Positions 36,053 to 45,082 of a DNA stretch of 64,000 bases are shown here, in pieces. The notes beneath the pieces are model-generated. The model was not told the DNA's origin. It ran no database searches and worked only from the letters and a program-made list of their open reading frames with translations. The position numbers and the translations under genes were made by a program. How positions within the stretch are numbered: position 1 is the stretch's first letter; the number at the start of each line of letters is the position of its first letter. Origin of the DNA: Streptomyces meridianus (GTDB lineage Bacteria > Actinomycetota > Actinomycetes > Streptomycetales > Streptomycetaceae); NCBI RefSeq assembly GCF_023703325.1, contig NZ_JAMQGM010000039.1, positions 62,001-126,000 on the forward strand, in the 5' to 3' direction.

Positions 36053-36910
36053 TCACGGCAATGTGAGGATGTCCGCCCCGGTGTCGGTGACGACGAGGGT
36101 GTGCTCGAACTGCGCCGTGCGCTTGCGGTCCTTCGTGACCACCGTCCAGCCGTCGTCCCACATGTCGTACTCGTGGGTCCCCAGGGTCAGCATCGGCTCG
36201 ATCGTGAAGGTCATGCCCGGCTTGATGACCTCGGTGGCGTGCGGGCTGTCGTAGTGCGGCACGATCAGGCCGGAGTGGAACGACGTGTTGATGCCGTGCC
36301 CGGTGAAGTCGCGCACCACGCCGTAGCCGAAGCGCTTGGCGTACGACTCGATGACCCGCCCGATGATGTTCAGCTGCCGGCCCGGCCGGACTGCCTTGAT
36401 CGCCCGGCTCAGCGACTCCCGGGTCCGCTCGACCAGCAGCCGGGACTCCTCGTCCACGTCGCCGCACAGGTAGGTGGCGTTGGTGTCGCCGTGCACCCCT
36501 CCGATGTAGGCCGTGACGTCCAGATTCACGATGTCGCCGTCGCGCAGGACCGTCGAGTCCGGGATGCCGTGGCAGATGACCTCGTTCACCGAGGTGCAGA
36601 TCGACTTCGGGAACCGCCGGTAGCCGAGGCACGAGGGGTAGGCGCCGTGGTCGCACAGGTACTCGTGGGCGATCCGGTCCAGCTCGTCCGTGGTCACCCC
36701 CGGCGCGATGTGCTTGGCGGCCTCCTCGCGGGCTCCCGCGGCGATCCGGCCCGCGGTCCGCATGAGTTCGACGGTGGCCTCGGTCTGGACCTCGGAACCG
36801 GTGTACGGGGTGGGCATGTCCCTGCCCACGTACTCGGGCCGCCGGATGGCACCGGGGACGGAACGGGTGGGAGAGAGCTCCCCTGGTACGAGCAGCGACT
36901 GGCCAGACAT
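36053..36910 (-). CDS. map: Type I methionine aminopeptidase
   Basis: The 285-residue enzyme removes N-terminal methionine from new proteins. All five metal ligands are visible: two aspartates in [19 protein letters not shown], histidine in [13 protein letters not shown], and glutamates in FTIEPML and AQFEHTL. The 40-residue N-terminal extension is typical of actinobacterial type 1 enzymes of the MapB kind ([19 protein letters not shown]). Streptomyces usually carry another map copy near the ribosomal protein genes; this one is stand-alone. ATG 36910 gives [20 protein letters not shown]. It is divergent from the 77-residue protein gene, with 58 bases between starts. Confidence 0.94.
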   Translation of the reverse strand: MSGQSLLVPGELSPTRSVPGAIRRPEYVGRDMPTPYTGSEVQTEATVELMRTAGRIAAGAREEAAKHIAPGVTTDELDRIAHEYLCDHGAYPSCLGYRRFPKSICTSVNEVICHGIPDSTVLRDGDIVNLDVTAYIGGVHGDTNATYLCGDVDEESRLLVERTRESLSRAIKAVRPGRQLNIIGRVIESYAKRFGYGVVRDFTGHGINTSFHSGLIVPHYDSPHATEVIKPGMTFTIEPMLTLGTHEYDMWDDGWTVVTKDRKRTAQFEHTLVVTDTGADILTLP

Positions 36911-36968
36911 GTGAGCGAGTGTAACGAGGTCGCACCGGGCAGCATGAGCGGAGAGAGAAGGAGCACAG

Positions 36969-37202
36969 ATGGCCCTGTTCAAGCGACGGACGACCGGCAA
37001 GCCGGGCGAGTGGTACTACTGCCTCGAACACAGGAAGGTCGAGGAGGGGCCGGAGTGCCCCGCCAAGGACCGCATGGGTCCGTACGCGAGCCGGACCGAG
37101 GCCGGGCACGCCATGGAGAAGGCCGACGAGCGGAACGCCGAATGGGACACCGATCCGCGCTGGCACGACAAGGCCGGCCAGGAGGGCGGCGGCGACACCT
37201 GA
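36969..37202 (+). CDS. Small conserved actinobacterial protein
   Basis: The 77-residue hydrophilic protein has the central motif [20 protein letters not shown] (about 15-34) and [19 protein letters not shown] (about 38-56). Cys18 and Cys30 with His21 might bind a metal, but no full site is visible. The second half resembles a SPOR-like 'PYASRAEA' repeat only superficially. AGAGAAGGAGC precedes ATG 36969. It is divergently transcribed from map, an arrangement I recall as common in Streptomyces. No function is known to me. Confidence 0.8.
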   Translation: MALFKRRTTGKPGEWYYCLEHRKVEEGPECPAKDRMGPYASRTEAGHAMEKADERNAEWDTDPRWHDKAGQEGGGDT

Positions 37203-37266
37203 GCCGCCTGCGACCGGGCCGGACCGGCTGCTCTCCCGGCCGTGCGCGCCGGCCGGCCCGTGCTGC

Positions 37267-38676
37267 TCAGGGGGCGGTCGCCGAGGGCTCCTGCCGACCG
37301 CCCGGCAGATCGCGTGCCCGCTCCTGCTCCTGCTCCCGTGCCCGACGGGCGGCGCGGGTCCGCAGGGCGTGTTCGTCGGTGCGGGCGTCGTAGGACATCA
37401 GCCCGGGCAGCGCGAGGGCCAACAGCCCCACCGCCCCCAGACAGGCCAGCCCGCCGCTCCACACCGAGACCCGGACATGCGTCAACGACGCCATCGCGCC
37501 GGCACGGACCTGGCCCAGTTGCGGGCCGACCGAGTACGAGAGCACCTCGATGCCCGCCAGCCGGCCGCGCAGCTCGTCCGGGATGGTCTGGTTCCACATC
37601 GCGGACCGGAAGATCCCGCTGACCATGTCGCTCCCGCCCGCCACGGCCAGGAACAGCAGCACGAGCCACACGTTGTCCACCCAGCCCGCACACGCCATCG
37701 CCAGCCCCCAGCCGGCTGCGGCCGTCACCACCATCCGGCCGTGCCGGTGCATCCGGGACGTCCATCCGCTGGTCAGGCTCACCACGAGCGAGCCGGCCGA
37801 TCCCGCCGCGTACATCAGGCCGAGTGCCCAGGGCGCGTCCAGGTCGTCTGCCAGGAACGGAAAGATCGCGACGGGGTACGCGAAGAACATCGCTGCCAGG
37901 TCGACGGCGTACGTCCCGAGCAGTTCCTTGCGGCTCCAGGCATACCGTCCGCCCTCGACGATGCCGCGCAGGGACGGCTTGCTCGCGCCGTGCGACGCGG
38001 GTGACGGGGCCATCCCCACCACGAGCGTGAGCGAGGCCAGGAACGTCCCGACGTCGAGCGCGTAGGCCCAGGGCAGTCCCGCGTACGCGATGATCACGCC
38101 CGCAAGGGAGGGGCCCGCGATGGCCCCCACCTGCCAGCGCAGGGCGTTGAGGGCCGCAGCCGGTGCGAGCAGGTCGTGCGGGACGACCCGGGGGACGATC
38201 GCGTTCAGGGCCGGTCGCTGCATGCCCGTCAGCGCACTGGCCAGGCCGGCGACGAGATACAGCGGCCACACCACGGGATCCGGCAGCAGCGTGTTGACCA
38301 GCAGGATCACGGCGAGGAGGCCGAGGCCCGCCTCGGTCCGCAGGATCAGGTTCCGCTGGTCCATGGCATCCGCGAGGGCACCGCCGTAGAGGCCGAACAC
38401 GATCAGCGGCACGAGCTCCACGGCGCCGATCGCGCCGACCGCCAGCGCCGAGCCCGTCAGTTCCTTGATCTGGAGCGGCAGGGCGACCAGGGTCAGGAAG
38501 CTGCCGAACGTCGTCACCAGTCCCGCACACCACATCAGCCGGAAGTCGCGGGACGACCGCCAGGGCGCGAGGTCGGGCAGCAGCGCCCGGGCGCGGCGCG
38601 GAGAACTCGAAGGAGCGGACGGTGCCGGGTCCTCGCCGGGCGAGGGTGGCGGGACGGTGGGAGCGGGTTCGGTCAC
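37267..38676 (-). CDS. MFS transporter, EntS/MFS_3-like exporter
   Basis: The 469-residue protein has about 45 hydrophilic N-terminal residues, 12 membrane helices and a charged C-terminus (ARRAREQEQERARD). PWRSSRDFRLMWCAGLVTTFG near 40-60 and LTGMQRPALNAIVPRVV near 155-170 place it in the MFS_3 group, with enterobactin exporter EntS and macrolide pumps. The cytoplasmic loop LYGGALADAMDQRNLI near 112 is a weak motif A. It probably exports a small molecule or siderophore; the substrate is unknown. Single gene, minus strand. Confidence 0.88.
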   Translation of the reverse strand: MTEPAPTVPPPSPGEDPAPSAPSSSPRRARALLPDLAPWRSSRDFRLMWCAGLVTTFGSFLTLVALPLQIKELTGSALAVGAIGAVELVPLIVFGLYGGALADAMDQRNLILRTEAGLGLLAVILLVNTLLPDPVVWPLYLVAGLASALTGMQRPALNAIVPRVVPHDLLAPAAALNALRWQVGAIAGPSLAGVIIAYAGLPWAYALDVGTFLASLTLVVGMAPSPASHGASKPSLRGIVEGGRYAWSRKELLGTYAVDLAAMFFAYPVAIFPFLADDLDAPWALGLMYAAGSAGSLVVSLTSGWTSRMHRHGRMVVTAAAGWGLAMACAGWVDNVWLVLLFLAVAGGSDMVSGIFRSAMWNQTIPDELRGRLAGIEVLSYSVGPQLGQVRAGAMASLTHVRVSVWSGGLACLGAVGLLALALPGLMSYDARTDEHALRTRAARRAREQEQERARDLPGGRQEPSATAP

Positions 38677-38760
38677 AGCCGGTCATGGTGCGCGGGCCAG
38701 GTCGCTCGGGGCAACCGGTTTCCGGCGGCGGGCGAGCGGCGGCGCGGCCGGCGGTTGCGC

Positions 38761-39444
38761 CTACCAGCGCGTGGGGGGCGGGGCCGTCAGCTGCTCGGCG
38801 ATCCGGGCCAGCCGGTCACGGAAGCCCCGCGGGCCGCGGGGCGCCGGCAGCCGGTTCTCCCCGGCGGCGGCGCTGACCAGATGCTGCACTGTGTCGAACC
38901 CGATCGCGTTCTCCCGCTCCCGGTCGGTGCCGTCGTCCACCGGGTCCCGGTCCGGTGCAGGAGAGCCGGCGAGCGCCGTGGGGTCCGCAGGACTCTCCGG
39001 CACGGCGAGGGCTTCGTGGGCGAGGGCGTGCAGGTCGCGGTCGCCGGCGTCGAGGGCGAGCACCGTCGCGCCGGCGCGACGGGCGTCGTGCACCCGCTCC
39101 AGCAGTTCCGGCTCCGGGCGGCCGGGCGTCACCACGAGCAGGGTCTCCCCGCGCCGGGCGGCCTCGATCCGGCCCAGCCCGACGGCCAGATGCGGCGGCT
39201 CCCCCGGGCGGGTCCGGTGCCGGACCAGGGTGGGGGAGAGCTGCGGCAGCCCGGACCAGGCCGCTTCGTCGTCGAGGTGCGCAGCCAGATGCCAGGGCTC
39301 GTACTCCGCGCTGCCGACGAGCAGCAGTCCGCCCTGCTGCGGTTCCACGGCGGTGCGCAACGCCCCAGCGAACCGCCGGGTGGCCTGCAGCCATTCGGTG
39401 CCCGTGAGCACTTCGCGCAGCAGCGCGACACGTACGGCGTCCAT
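38761..39444 (-). CDS. Conserved hypothetical protein with SIS-like segment
   Basis: The 227-residue protein starts with MDAVRVALLREVLTGTEWLQ, a helical N-terminus. A central alpha/beta part follows with GETLLVVTPGRPEPELLERV near 123 and ATVLALDAGDRDLHALAHEA near 150, a pattern like the second half of SIS sugar-phosphate isomerase folds. The phosphate-binding serines are not conserved as in true SIS enzymes. The C-terminus contains FDTVQHLVSAAAG, also typical of SIS proteins. It has no membrane segment. A regulatory sugar-binding role is a guess. It is divergent from the F420 reductase gene. Confidence 0.72.
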   Translation of the reverse strand: MDAVRVALLREVLTGTEWLQATRRFAGALRTAVEPQQGGLLLVGSAEYEPWHLAAHLDDEAAWSGLPQLSPTLVRHRTRPGEPPHLAVGLGRIEAARRGETLLVVTPGRPEPELLERVHDARRAGATVLALDAGDRDLHALAHEALAVPESPADPTALAGSPAPDRDPVDDGTDRERENAIGFDTVQHLVSAAAGENRLPAPRGPRGFRDRLARIAEQLTAPPPTRW

Positions 39445-39587
39445 GGCGAAATCCTGCCGTACCGGCGCCGCTCCCGGGGCCGGTACGGCGATCCCCGTCC
39501 GCGGGGAGCGTGGGGTGTGACGGCGGCCGCAGAAATTTGTTACCGCTCGGTAGGGTGTTGCGGCCCGGTTCCTGGCAGGATCGCCCC

Positions 39588-40292
39588 ATGACTTCTACTG
39601 ATGACGCGAACAAGGCGCCGGCGAAGGACCCGTGGGCGTTCCCGGACGTCTCCGACCTGGTCGTCGGCGTGCTCGGCGGCACCGGGGACCAGGGCCGTGG
39701 CCTCGCCTACCGGCTGGCCAGGGCGGGCCAGAAGGTGATCGTCGGCTCGCGCGCGGCCGACCGCGCACAGGCCGCCGCCGCGGAGCTGGGGGAGGGCGTG
39801 GAGGGCGCCGGCAACGCCGAGTGCGCCCGGCGCAGCGACGTGGTGATCGTGGCGGTGCCGTGGGACGGCCACGCCAAGACCCTCGAATCGCTGCGCGACG
39901 AGCTCGAGGGCAAGCTCGTGATCGACTGCGTCAACCCCCTCGGCTTCGACAAGAAGGGCGCCTACGCGATCCGGCCGGAGGAGGGCAGCGCCGCCGAACA
40001 GGCCGCCGCCCTGCTGCCCGGCTCGCGTGTCACCGCCGCCTTCCACCACCTGTCGGCCGTGCTGCTGAAGGACCCGGACATCGACGAGATCGACACCGAT
40101 GTGATGGTGCTCGGCGAGAACCGGGCGGACACCGACCTCGTGCAGGCCCTGGCCGCGCGCATCCCCGGGATGCGGGGCGTCTTCGCGGGCCGGCTCCGCA
40201 ACGCCCACCAGGTCGAGTCGCTCGTCGCCAACCTGATCTCGGTCAACCGCCGCTACAAGGCCCACGCGGGGCTGCGGGTCACCGACGTGTGA
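39588..40292 (+). CDS. npdG: NADPH-dependent F420 reductase
   Basis: The 234-residue enzyme transfers hydride between NADPH and the deazaflavin F420. The Rossmann motif VVGVLGGTGDQGRGLAYRLA lies near 25-45, and the NADPH phosphate site VIVGSRAADRAQAAA near 52. DVVIVAVPWDGH near 84 and HHLSAVLLKDPD near 148 are typical of the NPDG family. Streptomyces make F420, so the enzyme supplies reduced F420 to dehydrogenases and reductases. ATG 39588 is the family start apart from a 24-residue N-terminal extension. No F420 biosynthesis gene is adjacent. Confidence 0.92.
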   Translation: MTSTDDANKAPAKDPWAFPDVSDLVVGVLGGTGDQGRGLAYRLARAGQKVIVGSRAADRAQAAAAELGEGVEGAGNAECARRSDVVIVAVPWDGHAKTLESLRDELEGKLVIDCVNPLGFDKKGAYAIRPEEGSAAEQAAALLPGSRVTAAFHHLSAVLLKDPDIDEIDTDVMVLGENRADTDLVQALAARIPGMRGVFAGRLRNAHQVESLVANLISVNRRYKAHAGLRVTDV

Positions 40293-40364
40293 GCGCGGGC
40301 GGGGCGTGAGGGAGAATGGCGGCCGTACGACCGTCAGGCCCGTCCCCGGACAGGAGCTCCCCTC

Positions 40365-40559
40365 ATGCCCCGCCTCGCCGTGTTCGCCCTCGTCGTCTGC
40401 GCGCTCGCCGTGGCCGCCGCGGTGGTCTCCTTCGCGCGGGGCAGCCTGCTCGGGATCGCCTGGATCCTGATGGCGGGCGTCTCGTCCAACATGGCCTGGT
40501 ACTACGTGCGCCGCCTGCGCGCCGAGCGCCGCGAGCAGGACCCCACCGTCACGGGCTGA
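40365..40559 (+). CDS. Small two-helix membrane protein
   Basis: The 64-residue protein has two hydrophobic helices (about 3-24 and 28-46) and then a basic tail (RRLRAERREQD). CAGGAGC lies 10 bases before ATG 40365. Its 3' end overlaps the convergent site-2 protease gene by 11 bases. It is probably a conserved inner-membrane protein of Streptomyces; there is no functional clue beyond topology. Confidence 0.7.
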   Translation: MPRLAVFALVVCALAVAAAVVSFARGSLLGIAWILMAGVSSNMAWYYVRRLRAERREQDPTVTG

Positions 40560-41346
40560 GCGCCGGGATCTGCGGCTCGCCCTGCCAGAAGCGGTAGAAC
40601 TCCTGGCCCCAGTGGGTGTCCCACTGCGCGACGCCGAGGATGTCCAGGATTCCGTGCACCGCCCCGAAGAACGCCTGGTTGACCTCCGGGATCCACAGCA
40701 GGCCGAAGACGGCGAGCAACCCGAACGGGGCGAACGGCTCCACCTGGCGCCGGATGCCGTACGACAGCCAGGGCTCGACGACCCCGTAGCCGTCCAGGCC
40801 CGGCACGGGCAGGAAGTTGAGGATCGCCGCGGTCACCTGGAGCAGGGCGAGGAAGGCGAGGGCGTACCGGAAGGCGTCCGGCATGTCGTCCGCCGTCCCG
40901 AGCCAGAAGGGTGCCGTGAGGGCCAGCGCGAAGGCGACGTTGGTCAGCGGGCCCGCCGCCGAGATGACGCTGTGCTTCCAGCGGCCCCTGATCCGGCCGC
41001 GTTCGATGAACACCGCGCCGCCCGGCAGGCCGATCCCGCCGAGGATCACGAAGAGGACCGGCAGCACGATGCTGAGCAGCGCATGCGTGTATTTCAGCGG
41101 GTTGAGGGTCAGGTAGCCCTTGGCCCCGATGGTGATGTCACCGCCGTGCAGGGCGGTGCGCGCGTGCGCGTACTCGTGCAGGCAGAGGGACACGATCCAG
41201 CCCGACGTCACGAACAGGAAGACCGCGAAGCCGGTGCTCGCCGAATAGCCCGACCACACGGCCCAGGCGGACACCGACATCACGGCCAGCAGCCCGAGGA
41301 AGACAGGGCTGACCCGGCGTTCGCTGCTGGTGACTGCGGTGGTCAT
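40549..41346 (-). CDS. Site-2 protease family membrane metalloprotease (M50)
   Basis: The 265-residue protein has about six membrane helices. The zinc motif HEYAHA lies on helix 2 (about residue 58, LCLHEYAHARTALHGGD), and the second metal site NFLPVPGLDGYGV is near 195. These are the HExxH and LDG-type motifs of intramembrane site-2 proteases, which cut regulatory membrane proteins such as anti-sigma factors. It lacks a PDZ domain, so it belongs to the compact group. The target is unknown. ATG 41346 begins MTTAVTSSERRVS. Confidence 0.88.
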   Translation of the reverse strand: MTTAVTSSERRVSPVFLGLLAVMSVSAWAVWSGYSASTGFAVFLFVTSGWIVSLCLHEYAHARTALHGGDITIGAKGYLTLNPLKYTHALLSIVLPVLFVILGGIGLPGGAVFIERGRIRGRWKHSVISAAGPLTNVAFALALTAPFWLGTADDMPDAFRYALAFLALLQVTAAILNFLPVPGLDGYGVVEPWLSYGIRRQVEPFAPFGLLAVFGLLWIPEVNQAFFGAVHGILDILGVAQWDTHWGQEFYRFWQGEPQIPALSP

Positions 41347-41457
41347 CGGGGCGGGTCTCCTGACGTGCGGGGGGGTGTGCGGTGACGCCGTGCAGCCCCG
41401 GGCGGTGCGGAGTGGGGGCGTCACTCCGGCGTCCGACCGTACCGGGCGCCGGGCCGG

Positions 41458-41652
41458 CCGGGACAGGCAGCGGCGGCCGGGAGCCGGCCGGGAGGCGCGG
41501 CACGGTCGGTCTACCGTCTCCCCGTCCACCTCCCGCCGGCCCTTCCGGCCGACCCCCGGGACAGGCAGCGGCGGCCGGGAGCCGGCCGGGAGGCGCGGCA
41601 CGGTCGGTCTACCGTCTCCCCGTCCACCTCCCGCCGGCCCTTCCGGCCGACC
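41458..41652. repeat. 98-bp tandem duplication
   Basis: Two identical copies of a 97-base unit (41458-41554 and 41556-41652) with a one-base spacer start with CCGGGACAGGCAGCGG and end with TTCCGGCCGACC. The second copy overlaps the 3' end of the truncated integrase-like gene, so the duplication and loss of that gene's tail are probably related. Confidence 0.95.
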
Positions 41653-42454
41653 GGAGGCGGCGCAGCGTCCACCCCCGCCCTCCCGGATCGAGGGGGCGGG
41701 TGGACGTGGTGAAGATCTCTGCGGCCCGGCGGTAGGAGAGTCGTCCGCGGCCGGAGAGCGGGCACACGTCCGCGGCGTCCGCCCGGGCGGACGCGCGCCG
41801 GTCGGTGAGGAACAGCGGTCCGGCCGTGCGGCTCAGGACGGCCAGCGGCAGCAGTCGCGCGGTGCCGCCGCGCCACCCGACGGGCCCGGCGCCGATCGGC
41901 GTGGAGGGCCCGCGGGTGCGGCGGCGGAGGACGTCCAGATCGTCGACGTCCAGGGCGAGCAGCCGCTCCACCGGCGCGCCCGACTCGTACAGCAGGTGCC
42001 ACAGGAGCTGCTCGCGCAGCGGTACGCGCAGGGCGAGCACGGCCCGGACCTGCTCGTCGTCGAGCGGGCCGTCGGCCTCATCGGGCTCCGGCAGGGGCAG
42101 CGGGGGAATGCCGGCCGTGGGGTCGCCGGCGAGCCATCCCTGGTCGCGCCACCAGGCGACTGCGCTCCGCAGGATCGACAGTTCGCGGTTGGCGGTGCGC
42201 ACTCCGGCCGCGGTGGCCCGCTCGGCGAATGCGGCTCGCAGCCGGGCGGCGGCCCCGGGGGTGTCGAGGAGGGCCAGCGGGAGGACCGGCGGAACAGCGC
42301 GACGCCGCGCCGCGCCGGCGGGAGGCGTGCGGTTCACGAGAGACCAGGCCCAGGTTGCGAGTGCCGTCCGGTAGACCCGGCGGGAGCCGTCGCCGAGCCG
42401 GGCCGCCGCGAGGTAGTGGTCGGCGGCGAGGCCGTACTCCACGGGTTGCGTCAC
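41609..42454 (-). pseudogene. Tyrosine-recombinase-like gene, catalytic tail missing
   Basis: The 281-codon frame starts at GTG 42454. It has a core-binding N-terminus (DHYLAAARLGDGSRRVYRTA) and the box I arginine region LLYESGAPVERLLALDVDDL near 150-170. Sequence stays family-like to LSYRRAAEIFTTSTRPLDPGGRGWTL, where integrases continue with HQLRH and end with a catalytic tyrosine. Here it becomes RRLRSAGRAGGRWTGRR and stops inside the 98-bp duplication, so box II (HxxR) and the tyrosine are missing. It cannot be an active recombinase. No att sites or other phage genes are adjacent. Confidence 0.7.
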
Positions 42455-42473
42455 GGGTGCTACCCCTCGCTGT

Positions 42474-42567
42474 CGCAGTAAATCTACCGCAGAGCAGAGC
42501 CTGTCCGGGCGGTTGAGTGCAAGTCAATTTCCTTTCACCGCAGTAAAGATGAGCTGTTTTCTGCGGT
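42474..42567. promoter_or_regulatory. Repeated operator-like motifs between integrase-like and MFS genes
   Basis: An imperfect inverted repeat ACCGCAGTAAA / TTTTCTGCGGT (42537-42547 and 42557-42567) lies about 95 bases before the MFS start. Related words CGCAGTAAATCTACCGCAG occur at 42474-42492, next to the integrase-like start. The shared CGCAGTAAA and CTGCGGTAG words in an unusually AT-rich divergent region suggest binding sites for one regulator. Confidence 0.45.
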
Positions 42568-42661
42568 AGTGAAGCGCCTCCACAGAATTGCTTCGAATCG
42601 ACTCAACTTTTCGGTGTGAAGTCATTGCGCCCGCAGCCCGGTAGCCGCCACGCTGCCGGGC

Positions 42662-44035
42662 ATGGATACGGATTCCGCGCGTTCCGGGAGACCTGCCGAA
42701 CCGGCGAGACCAGTTCGGACCGGGAGCCGCTTCGGCGGCATGCGGCGTCGGCTTGCCGTCCTGGCAGGCCGTGACTTCCGGCTGTTCTGCCTCGGGTACG
42801 GCACCTCCCTGCTGGGTTCCGCGATGGCCCCGCTCGCCGTGGCCTTCGCCGTGCTGGACACCGGCGAGGGAGGCACCGGGGTCGGCCTGGTGATGGCCGC
42901 CCGGATCCTGCCGGTCGTCCTCGTGCTACCGGTGGGAGGGGTCGTCGCCGACCGATGGGGCGGCCGGCGGGTGATGCTCGTCGCGGACGCCGTCCGGTGC
43001 CTGACCCAACTCCTGTTCGCCGCGGCGCTCCTGGGCAGCCCCGGCCTGGGAACGCTGGTGGCCCTGGGGGCGGTGCAGGGCATGGCGGAGGGGGTGTTCA
43101 TGCCCTCCCTGGGAGCGGTGGTCCCACGCGTCGCCCCGGCCGACAAGCTCTCGGACGCCAATGCCGTGCTCGGCATCGCCCGCTCCACGACCGGTGTCGC
43201 CGGACCTGCCCTCGCCGGAATCCTCATCGCGCTGACCGGGCCCGCCCTGGTCCTCGTCGTGGACGCACTCAGCTACGCGGTGTGCTTCGCCGCCCTCCTC
43301 CGGCTGCCGCGGACCGCCGGGCAAACGGCCGGCGCCGGTTCCTTCACGACGGACCTGCGTGAAGGCTGGGTTGAGTTCCGTTCCCGGGCCTGGCTGTGGG
43401 TCACGTCCCTGCACGGCTGCCTGTTCAACCTGCTGGTGTGGGCGCCGTTCCTCGTCCTCGGGCCCGTCGTCGCCGACGACCGGCTCGGCGGCGCAGGCGG
43501 CTGGGGGACGGTCATGGCCCTGTACGGGGCGGGGGGCGCGGCCGCCGGGCTGACCATGCTCGGCCGCCGGGTGCAGCGGCCCCTCCTGGTGGGCACGATC
43601 GTCGCCGCGGGCTGGGCGCTGCCCTCCGGGGCCCTGGCCGCGCACCTGCCCCTGCCGTGGATCTGCGGGGCCGCGCTGGTCGCGGGCGTCGGTGGCGGCG
43701 TGTGCGGCACCCTCTACGACGCCACCCTCCAGAGCCGGGTGCCGCCCGCGGCACTGGCCCGCGTCAGCGCCTTCAGCACCCTGGGGGCCTTCGCCTTCGG
43801 CCCCCTCGGGCTTGCCGCCGCAGGCCCGACGGCCGAACTCCTCGGCACCACCGGGGTCCTGGGCTTCGGCGCCTGCTGGCAGATCCTCTCGGTCGCGGTG
43901 GTGGCCATGATCCCGGCGGTCAGGGCACCGCTGGGCCCCGGCCTGCCGGAGCCGCTGCCGCCGGCCCGCGGGGACGGTCCTCCCGGAGAACAGCCGGATC
44001 CGGACGAACGGCGGCCCGCCGCGAGGCGGCCGTAG
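42662..44035 (+). CDS. MFS transporter (MFS_3-like)
   Basis: The 457-residue protein has a basic N-terminus, 12 membrane helices and a Pro/Arg-rich tail. LAGRDFRLFCLGYGTSLLGS near 36-55, GGVVADRWGGRRVMLVADAV near 95-114 (motif A) and GAVVPRVAPADKLSDANAV near 158 are MFS_3 traits, as in macrolide and siderophore exporters. It is intact. The start has no strong ribosome binding site, so expression may be low or the start elsewhere. The operator-like motifs upstream suggest regulation. Substrate unknown. Confidence 0.87.
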   Translation: MDTDSARSGRPAEPARPVRTGSRFGGMRRRLAVLAGRDFRLFCLGYGTSLLGSAMAPLAVAFAVLDTGEGGTGVGLVMAARILPVVLVLPVGGVVADRWGGRRVMLVADAVRCLTQLLFAAALLGSPGLGTLVALGAVQGMAEGVFMPSLGAVVPRVAPADKLSDANAVLGIARSTTGVAGPALAGILIALTGPALVLVVDALSYAVCFAALLRLPRTAGQTAGAGSFTTDLREGWVEFRSRAWLWVTSLHGCLFNLLVWAPFLVLGPVVADDRLGGAGGWGTVMALYGAGGAAAGLTMLGRRVQRPLLVGTIVAAGWALPSGALAAHLPLPWICGAALVAGVGGGVCGTLYDATLQSRVPPAALARVSAFSTLGAFAFGPLGLAAAGPTAELLGTTGVLGFGACWQILSVAVVAMIPAVRAPLGPGLPEPLPPARGDGPPGEQPDPDERRPAARRP

Positions 44036-44086
44036 CGGTGGCCCCTGCGGCCCCGGGCACGGCGCACCACGGAGGGGGGACGAGGT

Positions 44087-44118
44087 CCCGGTCGGCCGGT
44101 GCCGGCACCGGCCGACCG
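44087..44118. terminator. 32-bp perfect palindrome, probable terminator of two convergent genes
   Basis: CCGGTCGGCCGGTGCC followed by its exact reverse complement lies between the MFS gene (+) and panB (-). As RNA it can fold into a long stem from either direction. Confidence 0.7.
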
Positions 44119-44194
44119 GCCGTGCCTCCGTTCGTGTGACCTCCGGGGCCGGTGCGTCCGGGGGAACGGACGCATCAGGCCCCGGGGCCTGCAC

Positions 44195-45082
44195 TCACGT
44201 GCGGAAGCTGTGCTCCTCGGCCGGGTAGGCGCCGCCGACCACATCTTCGGCGAACGCCTTGGCCGCCCCGCCCAGCACCTCCCGCAGGTGCGCGTACTGC
44301 TTGACGAACCGCGGGACCCGGCCCGCCGTCATACCCGCCATGTCCGTCCACACCAGCACCTGCGCGTCGCACTCGGCGCCCGCCCCGATGCCGACGGTCG
44401 GAATGTGCAGCGACCGCGTGACCTCGGCCGCCAGCTCGGCCGGCACCAGCTCCAGCACCACCGCGAACGCCCCGGCGTCCTGTACGGCCTTGGCATCCCG
44501 CAGCAGCTGCTGCGCCGCCTCCTCACCGCGCCCCTGCACCGGGTAGCCGCCGTAGGCGTTGACCGACTGCGGGGTCAGACCCACGTGCGCCATCACCGGA
44601 ATGCCCGACTGGACGAGCAGCTCGATCTGATGGGCGGACCGCTCGCCGCCCTCCAGCTTCACCGCGCCGACCCCCGCTTCCTTGACCAGCCGGGTCGCGC
44701 TGCGCAGCGCCTGCACCGGGCCCTCCTGGTACGAGCCGAAGGGCAGGTCGCCGACGATCAGGGCGCGCTTCGTGCCGCGCACGACGGCGGCGGACAGCAG
44801 GGTGATCTCGTCCATGGTGACCGGCACCGTGGACTCGTAGCCCAGGTGGCAGTTGCCCATGGAGTCGCCCACGAGCATGACCGGGATGCCGGACTCGTCG
44901 AAGACGGAGGCGGTCATGGCGTCGTAGGCGGTGAGCATGGGCCACTTCTCGCCCTGCTGTTTGGCCCTGGCGATGTCGCGGACGGTGATGCGCCGGTTCC
45001 CCGTGCCGCCGTAGAGCGTCCGGCTGCTGTCGGTTCCCCCGGTCTGCGGGGCGGTCTCGTGCGCACTGGTGGCATGCGTCAT
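44195..45082 (-). CDS. panB: 3-methyl-2-oxobutanoate hydroxymethyltransferase
   Basis: The 295-residue enzyme makes ketopantoate from 2-oxoisovalerate and methylene-tetrahydrofolate, the first step of pantothenate and coenzyme A synthesis. Metal-binding aspartates are in VMLVGDSMGNCHLGYES near 70-85; the catalytic glutamate region is AVKLEGGERSAHQ near 145; and HVGLTPQSVNAYGGYPVQG near 170-190 is a family hallmark. A 30-residue hydrophilic N-terminal extension is usual in Streptomyces. It is a single gene; panC and panD are not nearby. Confidence 0.95.
   Translation of the reverse strand: MTHATSAHETAPQTGGTDSSRTLYGGTGNRRITVRDIARAKQQGEKWPMLTAYDAMTASVFDESGIPVMLVGDSMGNCHLGYESTVPVTMDEITLLSAAVVRGTKRALIVGDLPFGSYQEGPVQALRSATRLVKEAGVGAVKLEGGERSAHQIELLVQSGIPVMAHVGLTPQSVNAYGGYPVQGRGEEAAQQLLRDAKAVQDAGAFAVVLELVPAELAAEVTRSLHIPTVGIGAGAECDAQVLVWTDMAGMTAGRVPRFVKQYAHLREVLGGAAKAFAEDVVGGAYPAEEHSFRT

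Noticed and set aside
41609-42454. Integrated element or prophage marked by the integrase-like gene
   Set aside because: The gene lacks its catalytic tail, and there are no att repeats, tRNA or phage genes on either side.
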